Assembly: GCF_900116365.1 (NCBI RefSeq)
Contig: NZ_FPAG01000001.1
Span: 213,924 to 277,923, forward strand
Source of the DNA: Zhouia amylolytica
Lineage (GTDB): Bacteria > Bacteroidota > Bacteroidia > Flavobacteriales > Flavobacteriaceae
Length of the DNA: 64,000 nucleotides
Direction: 5' to 3'
Made by a program: the position numbers and the translations under genes. Below, piece after piece: positions 16,801 to 25,830 of the stretch; the first letter of the stretch is position 1, and every line of letters starts with the position of its first letter. Below the pieces are notes generated by a model. The model worked only from the letters and a program-made list of their open reading frames with translations. It was not told the origin of the DNA and did no database searches.

Positions 16801-19342
16801 GGCTGTTGTTACTTTTCCAAGCAGTGAAGATGGCCGTGCCCTCGTGACCATTGAAAATGGAACTGAGGTATTAAAATCTATGTGGATAAACACACAAAAG
16901 GAAGCCACTAAATTCGAACTTCCAATCAGCGAGCTTTATGCGCCGAATGTTTTTATGCATATCTCCCTGATACAACCTCATGCTACGACGGAGAACGACT
17001 TACCGCTTCGATTATATGGAGTGGTTCCTATAATGGTTGAAAACCCTGAGACCATCCTTCAACCGGAAATCAGTATGCCTGACGTCCTACGTCCGGAGGA
17101 AGAAATCTCTATTAAGGTTGCTGAAAAAACCGGAAAACCAATGACATATTCGATTGCTATTGTGGATGAAGGTTTATTAGACCTCACCCGATTTAAAACT
17201 CCTGATCCACGAAACACTTTTTACGCACGAGAAGCCTTGGGAGTTAAGACCTGGGATATTTACGATGATGTTATTGGGGCTTTTGGAGGGCGTATTGACC
17301 AGGTATTTAGTATTGGAGGTGATGAAGATGCGGCTGGTGCCCGCAACAAAAAAGCAAACCGATTTAAACCTATGGTGGTTTATCTGGGTCCTTTTGAACT
17401 TAAAGAGGGTGCTACCCAAACTCACGAAGTAAAGATTCCTAAGTACATAGGGTCTGTCCGCACTATGATAGTTGCCGGCAATCCGGAAAGTGAAGCATAT
17501 GGACAAGCAGAAAAAACAACTCCGGTTCGAAAACCACTGATGGTATTGGCTTCCTTACCACGAAAGATCACGCCTGGAGAAAGAGTGCAACTCCCTGTTA
17601 CTGTTTTTGCTATGGAAAACAAGGTTAAAGATGTTACTATCAGCTTAAAAAAGAACAATGCATTTACCATTGCAGGAGCGCCAACGCAGCAATTATCGTT
17701 TGCCGAGCCGGATGAAAAAATGGTGTATTTCGACTTGGACATCTCTGACTTTTCTGGAATTGGAAAAGTAGTGATTGAGGCCAGAGGAAATGGAGAACGT
17801 GCTTCCTACGAAGTAGAAATCGATGTCATCAATCCAAATCCGGTTACCAACTCAACCGAAGAGCTAACACTTGATCCTAACGGTTCCCAAACGACCAATA
17901 TTGAAACTTTTGGGATCACGGGATCGAATACTGCACAGATAGAATTCTCTACGCTTCCTCCAATGGATTTTTCGGGCAGGATGCAGTATCTCATCAGATA
18001 TCCACATGGTTGCGTGGAACAATCGACTTCTGCTGCTTTCCCGCAGTTATATCTGGCCAATATCTTTGACCTCACTTTCGATAAAAAGAAACAGATTCAG
18101 GGTAATATTGAGAAGGCCATTAAACGACTGGGTGATCATCAGTTGCCAAACGGCGGATTCTCTTATTGGTATGGTCAAAATCATGCTAATGACTGGGGCA
18201 CTTCGTATGCGGGCCACTTCTTGTTAGAGGCTGAGAAGCAGGGTTACGTATTACCAATTTCATTTAAGCAAAACTGGATCAGTTACCAAAAGCAAGCGGC
18301 TAAACAATGGCGAAAATCGAGCACCAGGTCGGGACTTGCACAAGCTTACCGTCTGTATACGCTGGCTTTGTCCGGTAATGCGGATGTTTCTTCAATGAAC
18401 AGGTTACGTGAAACCTCAGGCATATCGAACGAAACCAAACATCGCCTTGCGGCAGCCTACGCTTTAATTGGGCAGGAGCAAGCGGCAAAAGAAATTTTCA
18501 ATACCGCAAACATCAGTTTTGAACCTCAGCGCAGTGATCGCCACACCTATGGCTCACCGGACCGAAACAGGGCTATGGCTCTGGAAACGCTCATCCTTTT
18601 AGATGAAAAAGGAAAGGCACAGGAGCTTGCTGAAACCATTGCTAAAAGACTGAATGAGAACCGTTGGATGAGCACCCAGACTACGGCATACAGCTTACTG
18701 GGCATGGCTCAATTTGCGGCGTATATCGGAGGAAAGGGCATTACGGCTTCTTATACCCTTAATGGAAAGGAGGAGTCTATCAGTTCTGAAAAGACCCTGG
18801 CGAACAGGAGTCTGCCTGTTAAAAAAGGGAGCAACAGCCTTGTTGTTAAGAACAACAAAGAGGCGACCCTCTTTGTTAAAGTTATTTCATCCGGCATATT
18901 GCCTGTTGGTGAAGAAAAAACGGAGCAACGTAATTTAACTGTTCAGGTTGTATTTAAGGGAAGGGATGGAAGTGTATTGGATATCAACAAGCTCACCCAA
19001 GGGACCAACTTTATAGCAGAGGTAACCGTTACGAACAAAAAAGGAGAGGACATCAGAGATATTGCCTTAACCGAAATATTCCCTAGCGGATGGGAAATTA
19101 TCAATACGCGATTTACTGATTTTGGAGCTTTTGCTGCCAATCAGGTGACCCATACTGACCTCAGAGATGATCGTGCCCTTTTCTATTTTGATCTGAAAAA
19201 GCATGAATCAAAAACAGTTAGGGTATTATTAAACGCTTCTTATCTAGGAAAATATTATCTGCCGGGTATTCAATGTGAGGCGATGTATGATAACGACTAT
19301 ATGGTCCGCACGCAAGGGAAATGGATCGAGGTAACGCAATAA
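13817..19342 (+). CDS. Alpha-2-macroglobulin family lipoprotein with thioester motif
   Basis: Giant 1841-residue envelope protein with a signal peptide ending IIFSC (Cys19). N-terminal Ig-like MG domains, an MG/bait-region stretch (about 600-1000) and the A2M domain (VAEKTGKPMTYSIAIVDEGLLDLT) lead to the thioester motif C1399-V-E-Q1402 in YPHGCVEQ and a toroid plus C-terminal receptor-like domain. Bacterial A2M proteins trap proteases and protect the envelope. Genes for them are often paired with pbpC, as here (17-bp gap). An acidic Tyr/Glu/Asn-rich insert near residues 455-490 (EEADEESYWD) looks disordered. Confidence 0.92.
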   Translation: MRLNYFYLLPLLALIIFSCKDQKDEIKEQVENLYKFREYISDVSPGMISTHDDFRIVLRNPVEGWTNDMPLDDNLIKITPNVKGKVVALNNQTVSFIPDAPLTQHTEYTIAFNLEDIIPDIPDEFEVFKFTTRTLKQEFNITTDHLQSYSKDWQYIKATLRSSDVLNLETARGLVTATQNKKQISIKFEEGVSKGTQFSFTIDSIQRFEDDSEVLVNWDGSSFQIDSKGETAINIPGKNNFSVVNVTVVDGDQQYLEINFSDPLKRNQPFDGLVVLEGAEKLKFSVEGNLLKAYPNKTLKGTLSLEIFQGIESTDGYKMKNTFDERIAFEQIKPQVRLLQSGTILPSSNNLKVNFEAVNLSAVDVSVIKVFENNVLQFLQYNDLNGGSDLRRVARPIARQTIELQSNLTENNGKWKAYAIDLKTLISPEPGAIYRVEFNFGKKYSTYRCEGEAGTNEAVPEEANYDEEADEESYWDNSESYYNDYYYGYNWSERENPCSPSYYYGKKISTNVLASDIGVTVKSGKNKSYFVSTTDLVTAKPIAGVKITFYNYQQQELGSVVSDEDGFNIYDSEHLAFFAIAEKNNQKTYVKLNDGNALSVSKFDVSGVTLQKGIKGYIYGERGVWRPGDTLFLSFMLNDKANPLPPNHPVKFELKDPFGKVTNRVVKTFGLNNLYYFPIKTADNAPTGNWTAQVTVGGARFSKAIKIETIKPNRLKIKTSFDSEILSSEGPIKANMEVAWLHGAIAKNLKTDVVSRYSQKSTAFNSFPNYVFDDPTRKFSSEELAVFEGTVDAEGKASYTVQPQLKHKAPGMLKASFITKVYENGGDFSTDVFSKTYSPYATYVGLSVPKGDKTRGMLLTDVKHRFDVATVDENGNPKSINGLKVTVYKVRWRWWWDSGEDNLSSYSGSQEHESIFTKTITTDKGGKASFDFELKYPEWGRYLVRVEDPKGGHATGQTVYIDWPGWAGKSRKTDPSAATVLAFSTDKDTYNVGEEAVVTFPSSEDGRALVTIENGTEVLKSMWINTQKEATKFELPISELYAPNVFMHISLIQPHATTENDLPLRLYGVVPIMVENPETILQPEISMPDVLRPEEEISIKVAEKTGKPMTYSIAIVDEGLLDLTRFKTPDPRNTFYAREALGVKTWDIYDDVIGAFGGRIDQVFSIGGDEDAAGARNKKANRFKPMVVYLGPFELKEGATQTHEVKIPKYIGSVRTMIVAGNPESEAYGQAEKTTPVRKPLMVLASLPRKITPGERVQLPVTVFAMENKVKDVTISLKKNNAFTIAGAPTQQLSFAEPDEKMVYFDLDISDFSGIGKVVIEARGNGERASYEVEIDVINPNPVTNSTEELTLDPNGSQTTNIETFGITGSNTAQIEFSTLPPMDFSGRMQYLIRYPHGCVEQSTSAAFPQLYLANIFDLTFDKKKQIQGNIEKAIKRLGDHQLPNGGFSYWYGQNHANDWGTSYAGHFLLEAEKQGYVLPISFKQNWISYQKQAAKQWRKSSTRSGLAQAYRLYTLALSGNADVSSMNRLRETSGISNETKHRLAAAYALIGQEQAAKEIFNTANISFEPQRSDRHTYGSPDRNRAMALETLILLDEKGKAQELAETIAKRLNENRWMSTQTTAYSLLGMAQFAAYIGGKGITASYTLNGKEESISSEKTLANRSLPVKKGSNSLVVKNNKEATLFVKVISSGILPVGEEKTEQRNLTVQVVFKGRDGSVLDINKLTQGTNFIAEVTVTNKKGEDIRDIALTEIFPSGWEIINTRFTDFGAFAANQVTHTDLRDDRALFYFDLKKHESKTVRVLLNASYLGKYYLPGIQCEAMYDNDYMVRTQGKWIEVTQ

Positions 19343-19359
19343 GCGTTCTTAATTAAAGC

Positions 19360-21717
19360 ATGAAGCAAAAAATTGTCCTATTCATTAAAAGGCATCCTAA
19401 AAAGCTATTGGCACTACTCATAGTGTCAATGGCTTATTATTATTGTTTACCCAAGCAGCTTTTTGATGATCCGACAGCGACCGTAATTGAAAGTAAAGAC
19501 GGGAAGCTATTAGCGGCTAAGATTGCTGATGACGGGCAGTGGCGATTTCCTGAAACGGACAGTGTGCCCGGTAAATTCGCCAGCTGTATCGTTCAATTTG
19601 AAGATGCTTACTTTTATGAGCATCCGGGCTTCAATCCTGTTTCCATCGTGAAATCCCTTATTGAAAACATTAAGGCCGGCAAGGTGGTTCGTGGAGGCAG
19701 TACCTTAACGCAACAGGTTATTCGACTTTCGAGAAAGGGACAAAGCAGGACTTATTTCGAGAAACTTATAGAACTCGTTCTCGCCACCCGATTGGAATTA
19801 AGGACTTCTAAAGAAGGTATTTTAAGGTTATATGCTTCTCATGCTCCTTTCGGAGGGAATGTTGTGGGGATCGATGTTGCCGCCTGGCGTTATTTTGGAG
19901 TACAACCACATCAATTATCATGGGCAGAGAGTGCTACCTTAGCGGTCTTACCCAATGCCCCTGCACTAATATATCCGGGGAAAAACCAGGCGCAACTACT
20001 CAACAAGCGCAACACCCTTTTAAGAAAACTATATACGGAGCATATTATTGATTCTCTTACCTATCAACTATCTATACTTGAAGCGCTCCCTCAAAAGCCT
20101 TTTCCTTTACCTCAAAAAGCGCCTCATTTATTACAGCGGATCGATAAAACGCAAAAAGGGAAGCGCATACAAACGGCCATTGATTTTAACCTTCAATCCC
20201 AGGTGAACCAAATTGTGGAGCAGCATTACCAACTCCTTCGTCAGAATGAAGTTCACAATGCCGCAGTAATGGTTATGGATATAGCATCCAGGAAAGTATT
20301 GGCTTATGTTGGTAATACTCCTACAGATAATGCACACCAAAAAGATGTAGACATCATTGATGCACCGCGAAGCACAGGAAGTATATTAAAGCCATTGCTA
20401 TATACAGCAATGCTGGATGCCGGCGAGCTGCTTCCAAACACGCTGGTCGCTGATATCCCCACCACCATTGCAGGATATCAACCAGAAAATTTTGATAAAA
20501 GTTATCATGGGGCTGTACCGGCAAAGAAAGCCCTCGCCAGATCCCTCAATATTCCATCGGTGCGCTTACTACGTGAATATGGTTTGGAGCGTTTCAGAAA
20601 TGAGCTTAACATGTTCAATATCAAGAATCTCGATAAATCTGCAGATTATTATGGGTTAACACTTATTTTGGGTGGGGCTGAGAGTAGTTTATGGGATCTT
20701 ACCAAGACATACGCTAACCTTGCTTCTACCCTAAACCATTTCAATGAATCTTCCAGTGAATATTATTCGAACGAAATTCAGGAGCCTGTCATAATAAACC
20801 ATGATTCGATCGTCTTTGAACACAGGCTGCAACAAAAGAACTTATATGGAGCCGGCAGCATTTATCTTGCCTTTGAGGCTATGAAAGAGGTGAACCGTCC
20901 GGAAGGAGAAGAAGCCTGGGAGTTTTATGATTCTTCGGAACAAATTGCCTGGAAGACGGGCACCAGTTTCGGGAACAGGGATGCGTGGGCTATCGGGGTT
21001 ACTCAAAAATATGCTGTTGGTGTCTGGGTTGGTAATGCTGACGGGGAAGGTCGCCCTGCTCTGACGGGTGTCGGTAGTGCCGCCCCTATTCTATTTGACG
21101 TATTTGACCGGCTCCCTGATGTTAGGTGGTTTGATGCGCCCTATGACGATCTTACCAAGATTAAGGTATGCTCTAAAAGCGGTTACCTGGCTTCGGATAT
21201 TTGTACTGAAGTTTCCTTATACAATTCACCGAACGGACAAAGATTCAAAGTTTGTCCGTTTCATAAGCTGATTCACTTAGACAAGAATGAACAGTTCAGG
21301 GTTAACTCATCGTGTATGCCTATTGAAGACATCGTTAACAAATCGTGGTTTGTATTACCTCCTTTAATGGCCTATTACTATAAAGACATCAATTCTGCCT
21401 ATAGGGAACTCCCTCCCTTTAAGGAAGACTGTATAGCTGAAGTAATGCCATCTATGGAATTTATTATTCCCAAAGGAAATTCAACAATGGTGGTGACCAA
21501 AGATTTCGATGGCACCCGTAATGAACTTGTATTTAAGCTTGCCCACTCGAAGCCTGCTACGATGGTATTTTGGTATTTAGACAATGATTTTATTGGTTCG
21601 ACCAAAGATTTTCACGAACTATCCATACTACCCAAAGAAGGTAATCATGTATTGACTGTTATTGATGAATTCGGTAACGAGCTACAGCGCAGGATTAAAA
21701 TTGAAACGACTTCATAG
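19360..21717 (+). CDS. pbpC: Penicillin-binding protein 1C
   Basis: Bifunctional class A PBP, 785 residues, with one N-terminal membrane anchor (about 14-29). The GT51 transglycosylase domain has catalytic Glu81 in EDAYFYEHPG and GGSTLTQQ at 112-119. The transpeptidase domain has Ser341 in SILK, SLN at 395-397 and KTGTS at 532-536. The C-terminal ~100 residues fit the BiPBP_C domain typical of PBP1c. It acts in peptidoglycan synthesis and is encoded 17 bp after its usual partner, the alpha-2-macroglobulin, suggesting coupled wall repair and protease defence. Confidence 0.93.
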   Translation: MKQKIVLFIKRHPKKLLALLIVSMAYYYCLPKQLFDDPTATVIESKDGKLLAAKIADDGQWRFPETDSVPGKFASCIVQFEDAYFYEHPGFNPVSIVKSLIENIKAGKVVRGGSTLTQQVIRLSRKGQSRTYFEKLIELVLATRLELRTSKEGILRLYASHAPFGGNVVGIDVAAWRYFGVQPHQLSWAESATLAVLPNAPALIYPGKNQAQLLNKRNTLLRKLYTEHIIDSLTYQLSILEALPQKPFPLPQKAPHLLQRIDKTQKGKRIQTAIDFNLQSQVNQIVEQHYQLLRQNEVHNAAVMVMDIASRKVLAYVGNTPTDNAHQKDVDIIDAPRSTGSILKPLLYTAMLDAGELLPNTLVADIPTTIAGYQPENFDKSYHGAVPAKKALARSLNIPSVRLLREYGLERFRNELNMFNIKNLDKSADYYGLTLILGGAESSLWDLTKTYANLASTLNHFNESSSEYYSNEIQEPVIINHDSIVFEHRLQQKNLYGAGSIYLAFEAMKEVNRPEGEEAWEFYDSSEQIAWKTGTSFGNRDAWAIGVTQKYAVGVWVGNADGEGRPALTGVGSAAPILFDVFDRLPDVRWFDAPYDDLTKIKVCSKSGYLASDICTEVSLYNSPNGQRFKVCPFHKLIHLDKNEQFRVNSSCMPIEDIVNKSWFVLPPLMAYYYKDINSAYRELPPFKEDCIAEVMPSMEFIIPKGNSTMVVTKDFDGTRNELVFKLAHSKPATMVFWYLDNDFIGSTKDFHELSILPKEGNHVLTVIDEFGNELQRRIKIETTS

Positions 21718-21760
21718 TGGTTTCAACTTTTTTAGTAACTTACTGATGTAAAACAGCTTT

Positions 21761-22648
21761 ATGAAGAAAGCCACCGAAACCATCTATAATTCACTTCAGG
21801 AATATTATCATCAGTTACTTGAGACGATTCCCCGAATTTTCATTGGGATTCTAATCATTATCATCGGGATTCTTACGGCAAAAATTATCTCTAACTTTTT
21901 CCGTAAAAGGATTCTAAAAAAAACGGATGATCCTTTGATGGCCCGTTTCCTTATCCAGGCTTTTAAAATCTCACTGATCTTAATTGCCTCGATGCTCGCT
22001 CTTGAGGCGGCCGGCTTGAGCAATATAGCGACCGGAATCCTTACCGCTGCGGGTGGCGCAGCTATTATATTGGGTTTTGCCTTCCAGGATATTGGGAAAA
22101 ACTTCTTATCGGGAATTATCCTGGCTTTTAATCGTCCGTTTAATATCGACGATACCATTAAAATTGAAGAGATGTTCGGGAAGGTGAAGGCTTTACAATT
22201 CCGCTACACTCATATCAAGACTTTTGACGGCCGCGATATCTATATTCCCAATGCTGATGTATTGGTGAAGCCGGTGAGCAATTATACGGCGGATGGGTTT
22301 TTAAGAAATGAGTTTATTGTTGGTATTGGATATGAAGATGATATCGAACAGGCGAAAAAGATCATTCAAGGGGTTCTGGATAATAATAAACTTATTGTAA
22401 GCAGTGACTTACACACGAATTTTGTAGCAGAAGATGAATTGGCTCCGAGTACGGTAAATCTCAAGGTTTATTTCTGGAACACCACCCTGGATTACGGTGT
22501 ATCGTCGTTGGTGTTAAGAGGTAAAATCATTCAGGAAGTTAAACAGAAGCTTGAAGAGGCAGACTTTAACCTGCCTGCAGATGTTAAAGAAATTAAACTA
22601 TACAAAAATCAACCTGACATTCCATTAAAAGTTAAAAAAGATCTGTAA
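21761..22648 (+). CDS. MscS-type small-conductance mechanosensitive channel
   Basis: A 295-residue protein with three N-terminal membrane helices (about 22-45, 62-85 and 88-115). The third is Gly/Ala-rich (GILTAAGGAAIILGFAFQDIGKNF), the MscS pore helix signature. The cytoplasmic beta domain begins with PFNIDDTIKIEEMFGKV and continues to IPNADVLVKPVSNYT. Length equals E. coli MscS. It releases solutes on hypo-osmotic shock. It lies 43 bp after pbpC and 2 bp before the esterase gene. Confidence 0.92.
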   Translation: MKKATETIYNSLQEYYHQLLETIPRIFIGILIIIIGILTAKIISNFFRKRILKKTDDPLMARFLIQAFKISLILIASMLALEAAGLSNIATGILTAAGGAAIILGFAFQDIGKNFLSGIILAFNRPFNIDDTIKIEEMFGKVKALQFRYTHIKTFDGRDIYIPNADVLVKPVSNYTADGFLRNEFIVGIGYEDDIEQAKKIIQGVLDNNKLIVSSDLHTNFVAEDELAPSTVNLKVYFWNTTLDYGVSSLVLRGKIIQEVKQKLEEADFNLPADVKEIKLYKNQPDIPLKVKKDL

Positions 22649-22650
22649 TT

Positions 22651-23553
22651 ATGCGAACAATTACCCTGGCTATTCTTGCCTTAAGTTTCTTTTCCTGCAC
22701 AAAAACCACCTCTGAAGAACAGCTCCTCAGAGTTCCTTATACGAGTGAAATTGCCCATGAGGAACGGGACTTCTTTTTGTATTTACCGAAAGGCTATGAT
22801 GCTAATCCAGATAAAGAGTGGCCTGTATTACTATTTCTACATGGTAATGGTGAGCGTGGCAACGGCAAGGACGAATTGGGTTTTACCATGATTCACGGTC
22901 CGCTGAACGAAGTATGGATACAGAAGCGGGACCTCCCATTTATCATCATTTCTCCCCAATTGCATATGTTTACTATGGGAGAGGTGAGTTATATTAAAAA
23001 TCGTTCTAAGGAGTCCATACCTCAACGCCTTGCTGAGGGCACTCCAAAGCCTAATCAAGCAGCCAGGCCTGGTCAGCCCATGAACCCACTGCCAGCAATG
23101 CGATTCGACAGCATTACTTCAACGGTATTACCTGATGGTTGGGACCGTGTGGAGCATGACCTTATCGGCATGTTGGATCATGTTCAGGAAAACTACCGTA
23201 CAGATAACAACCGTATTTATCTCAGTGGTTTAAGCTATGGAGGTTTTGGCACCTGGTTCCTGGCGAGTAATTATCCGGAACGATTTGCAGCGATAGCTCC
23301 TATTGTTGGCTGGGGACATCCGGACCTGATGCCATCAATAGCGAAGGAACAGCTGCCAGTTTGGTGTTTTGCGGGTGGTCGCGACCTTACAATTAAACCG
23401 GAGTACTTTTATGCAGGATTGAACGAACTGGAGGCGCTAGGTCATAAAGATGTTCGCTTTACCGTTCATGCTGATATGGGACATGATACCTGGAAAAGGG
23501 TTTATGCAGGTGAAGATATTTACAATTGGTTACTATCGCATTCGAATCCTTAA
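22651..23553 (+). CDS. Alpha/beta hydrolase (esterase/peptidase-like) lipoprotein
   Basis: A 300-residue lipoprotein precursor (SFFSC, Cys17). It has the oxyanion region LLFLHGNGERGNGKDE, the nucleophile elbow GLSYGG, an Asp in GGRDLTIKP and the catalytic His in DMGHDTW, so the triad is complete. It resembles phospholipase/carboxylesterase or PHB-depolymerase-like hydrolases described as predicted peptidases. Substrate unknown. It is co-directional with mscS (2-bp gap) and converges with gpsA with a 4-bp overlap of stop codons. Confidence 0.82.
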   Translation: MRTITLAILALSFFSCTKTTSEEQLLRVPYTSEIAHEERDFFLYLPKGYDANPDKEWPVLLFLHGNGERGNGKDELGFTMIHGPLNEVWIQKRDLPFIIISPQLHMFTMGEVSYIKNRSKESIPQRLAEGTPKPNQAARPGQPMNPLPAMRFDSITSTVLPDGWDRVEHDLIGMLDHVQENYRTDNNRIYLSGLSYGGFGTWFLASNYPERFAAIAPIVGWGHPDLMPSIAKEQLPVWCFAGGRDLTIKPEYFYAGLNELEALGHKDVRFTVHADMGHDTWKRVYAGEDIYNWLLSHSNP

Positions 23554-24551
23554 TCGAGCTTGTCGGTAAGTTTACCGAATACTTTCTTAGGGTCTTTGCC
23601 TTCGTAAAGCACTTGATACACGGCATCAATTATCGGGGTTTTGGCTTTACTTTTAAGCTTTTCGGTAATCAGATGGGCACTTTTAGCGGCATAATATCCT
23701 TCTGCGACCATATTCATTTCCATCATTGCGCTTTTTACCGTATATCCTTTCCCTATCATATTACCGAACATGCGGTTTCTACTAAATACGGAATAACCTG
23801 TTACTAAAAGGTCTCCCAAATAGGCTGAGTTATTGATGTTTCGTTTCATTTTATGGATCTTTTTAATGAAACGTCTCATCTCACGGATGGAATTACTCAT
23901 TAATACACTTTGAAAATTATCTCCATAACCAAGTCCGTGGGCTATCCCTGCGGCTATGGCATAGATATTCTTCAACATTGCGGCGTATTCGGTACCGATG
24001 ATATCATCCGATATCTTTGTTTTGATATAATTACTACTAAGCTGCTCGGCCATGAACTTCGCTTTGTCTTCATCGGCACTGGCTACAGTTATGTAGGAGA
24101 GTCTTTCCAATGCGACTTCCTCAGCGTGACAAGGTCCTGTGATTACTCCGATATTCTCATAAGGAATATCATATACTTTATGAAAATGCTCGCCTACGAT
24201 CAGTCCTGTCTCGGGAACAATCCCTTTAATGGCTGAAAAGATCACTTTATCTTTAATAGAAACTTTTAATTTCTCCAGTTCTTTATTCAGGAAGGCTGAA
24301 GGAACAACGAAGATAAGATAGTCAGCATAATCGGCAATCTCATTGATATCGTTGCTAAGCTTAAGTTGCTCGGTTCGGAATTCTACTGAACTTAAATAAT
24401 TAGGATTGTGATTCTCTTTTAATAAATGTTCTTTAGCATAAACACTCCTCATGTACCACCCTACTTCGTCTAAATTTTCACATAGCATTTTAACGATTGC
24501 TGTGGCCCAGCTACCTCCTCCAATAACGGCGATTTTCTTAGAACTATCCAT
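23550..24551 (-). CDS. gpsA: NAD(P)-dependent glycerol-3-phosphate dehydrogenase
   Basis: A 333-residue cytosolic enzyme reducing dihydroxyacetone phosphate to sn-glycerol 3-phosphate for phospholipid synthesis. The N-terminal Rossmann motif GGGSWATA is at 11-18. The conserved SAIKG block, TGPCHAEEVA, the catalytic Lys in AAMLKNIYAIAAG, and GDNFQSVL are present. Length and motif order are normal. It is monocistronic here, convergent with the esterase and divergent from the lipoprotein at 24681. Confidence 0.95.
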   Translation of the reverse strand: MDSSKKIAVIGGGSWATAIVKMLCENLDEVGWYMRSVYAKEHLLKENHNPNYLSSVEFRTEQLKLSNDINEIADYADYLIFVVPSAFLNKELEKLKVSIKDKVIFSAIKGIVPETGLIVGEHFHKVYDIPYENIGVITGPCHAEEVALERLSYITVASADEDKAKFMAEQLSSNYIKTKISDDIIGTEYAAMLKNIYAIAAGIAHGLGYGDNFQSVLMSNSIREMRRFIKKIHKMKRNINNSAYLGDLLVTGYSVFSRNRMFGNMIGKGYTVKSAMMEMNMVAEGYYAAKSAHLITEKLKSKAKTPIIDAVYQVLYEGKDPKKVFGKLTDKLD

Positions 24552-24680
24552 AAATTATGTCATAAACAGAGACCAAAAGTAACTAAAATTTACCCTACAA
24601 CATTACGTGTTGATTATCAATAGATTAAGAATTATGGCATAATCGTTGATTTGGTTTAACAAATTTAAAAGATTAAGCTT

Positions 24681-25631
24681 ATGAAAACGATAAAACTACT
24701 ATTAACTTTTATACTTGTTGGAGGCTTATTTGGGGCTTGTACCGCTGATGTTTATATCGATGATCATACAGAAGAGGATTTCTCTTTAGAGAACCTATTG
24801 TATTCGCACGAACTTTGGTATGTTGATATTAATGAAACTGAAGGAAACGGAGAGGTTCCGTTCTTACAGGTGGCCTTTACCTTAACTTTTGATAACGGTA
24901 CTCTTTTGGCAAATAACAACCTTGTTGGTTTTGGAAGTACGGGTGACGGATTCGGGATCAGCATAGGATATTATGACACCTATAACAGCACCCTTCAGAT
25001 TGATCACGATCTTGATGGCGTTATGAATCTGGAGGTTATACAACACGGGTACGACAAGATCGAATTGTACCATAAGAATTCAAACACTTCATACTTTCTT
25101 AACGGTTATATGAAAAATGAATTTGATTACAATGCTGTGTTTTATGATAATATTGAATACTTTTTACAGGAATATGAAGCCTGGGAAAAAACATATACCA
25201 GTAACTATGGTGCTTTGAATGATTTCGATGATGAAAACTTTTTAAGTTTCATACCGGCATCAGACACGTCATTATTCCTTTCTTCGATTGATAAGCAAGG
25301 AACTGCAGTAAATAGCATTTATTGGGATTACGAAGGATTTTATGAGGTTTATGATGTTAGTGGCGACCGCTATTTAAAAACTTTAACATTGGATTATGAT
25401 TTCCTGTACAATGATTATTTTGAATTGACCGTTATAGATGACAGAACAATAGAGCTATTCCATCCAAAATCGGGAACAGTTTATGAGTTTAAAGGAAGAG
25501 GTTTTGTACAATATTTGAAAGGAGAAGACTTAAAAGCCGACTCTTTAAGAAAGCGTTTTAAAATCAGTAATCCTGAAATGAACATTGAAAGGATGAGTAG
25601 TGTAAAAGATATAACTATTGAAGTTAATTAG
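24681..25631 (+). CDS. Hypothetical lipoprotein
   Basis: A 316-residue protein with a lipoprotein signal peptide (GLFGAC, Cys20). The mature part is rich in Asp, Tyr and Phe and looks wholly beta-stranded, with two similar halves: LWYVDINE...LTFDNGTLLANN and IYWDYEGFYEVYDVSG...LTLDYDFLYND. It may be a lipocalin-like or propeller-like ligand-binding protein, but no family is recognised. A strong terminator follows. Confidence 0.6.
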   Translation: MKTIKLLLTFILVGGLFGACTADVYIDDHTEEDFSLENLLYSHELWYVDINETEGNGEVPFLQVAFTLTFDNGTLLANNNLVGFGSTGDGFGISIGYYDTYNSTLQIDHDLDGVMNLEVIQHGYDKIELYHKNSNTSYFLNGYMKNEFDYNAVFYDNIEYFLQEYEAWEKTYTSNYGALNDFDDENFLSFIPASDTSLFLSSIDKQGTAVNSIYWDYEGFYEVYDVSGDRYLKTLTLDYDFLYNDYFELTVIDDRTIELFHPKSGTVYEFKGRGFVQYLKGEDLKADSLRKRFKISNPEMNIERMSSVKDITIEVN

Positions 25632-25657
25632 TGATTTGGTTGGTTAATTGGTTGTGG

Positions 25658-25697
25658 AACCGCTCTTACAATTCTTTTGTGAGGGCGGTTTTCTTTT
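25658..25697 (+). terminator. Rho-independent terminator
   Basis: A 12-bp stem, AACCGCTCTTAC pairing with GTGAGGGCGGTT including two G-U wobbles on the plus strand, followed by TTCTTTT. It ends the lipoprotein gene and abuts the stop of the convergent small Cys-rich gene. Confidence 0.85.
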
Positions 25698-25824
25698 AGT
25701 GACAACCACAGTCATTTTTTCCGCAGGATTTGGCTGCCTGTTTTTTTGGCCAGAAGAATTTTTTTAACAGATATCCTAAAGCGATCGCCAGGGTTATATA
25801 TACCAAAATAACTTGTAAGTCCAT
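25696..25824 (-). CDS. FeoB-associated Cys-rich membrane protein (42 residues)
   Basis: Small protein too short for standard ORF cut-offs. It reads MDLQVILVYITLAIALGYLL, then KKFFWPKKQAAKSCGKNDCG and CH. One transmembrane helix (about 4-20) is followed by a basic stretch and a tail of three cysteines and a terminal His (CGKNDCGCH). This matches the FeoB-associated Cys-rich membrane protein family found next to FeoB in Bacteroidota. It probably binds Fe(II) or assists FeoB at the inner membrane. It starts 6 bp after the feoB stop and so is the third gene of the feo operon. Confidence 0.85.
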   Translation of the reverse strand: MDLQVILVYITLAIALGYLLKKFFWPKKQAAKSCGKNDCGCH

Positions 25825-25830
25825 TTTTAA

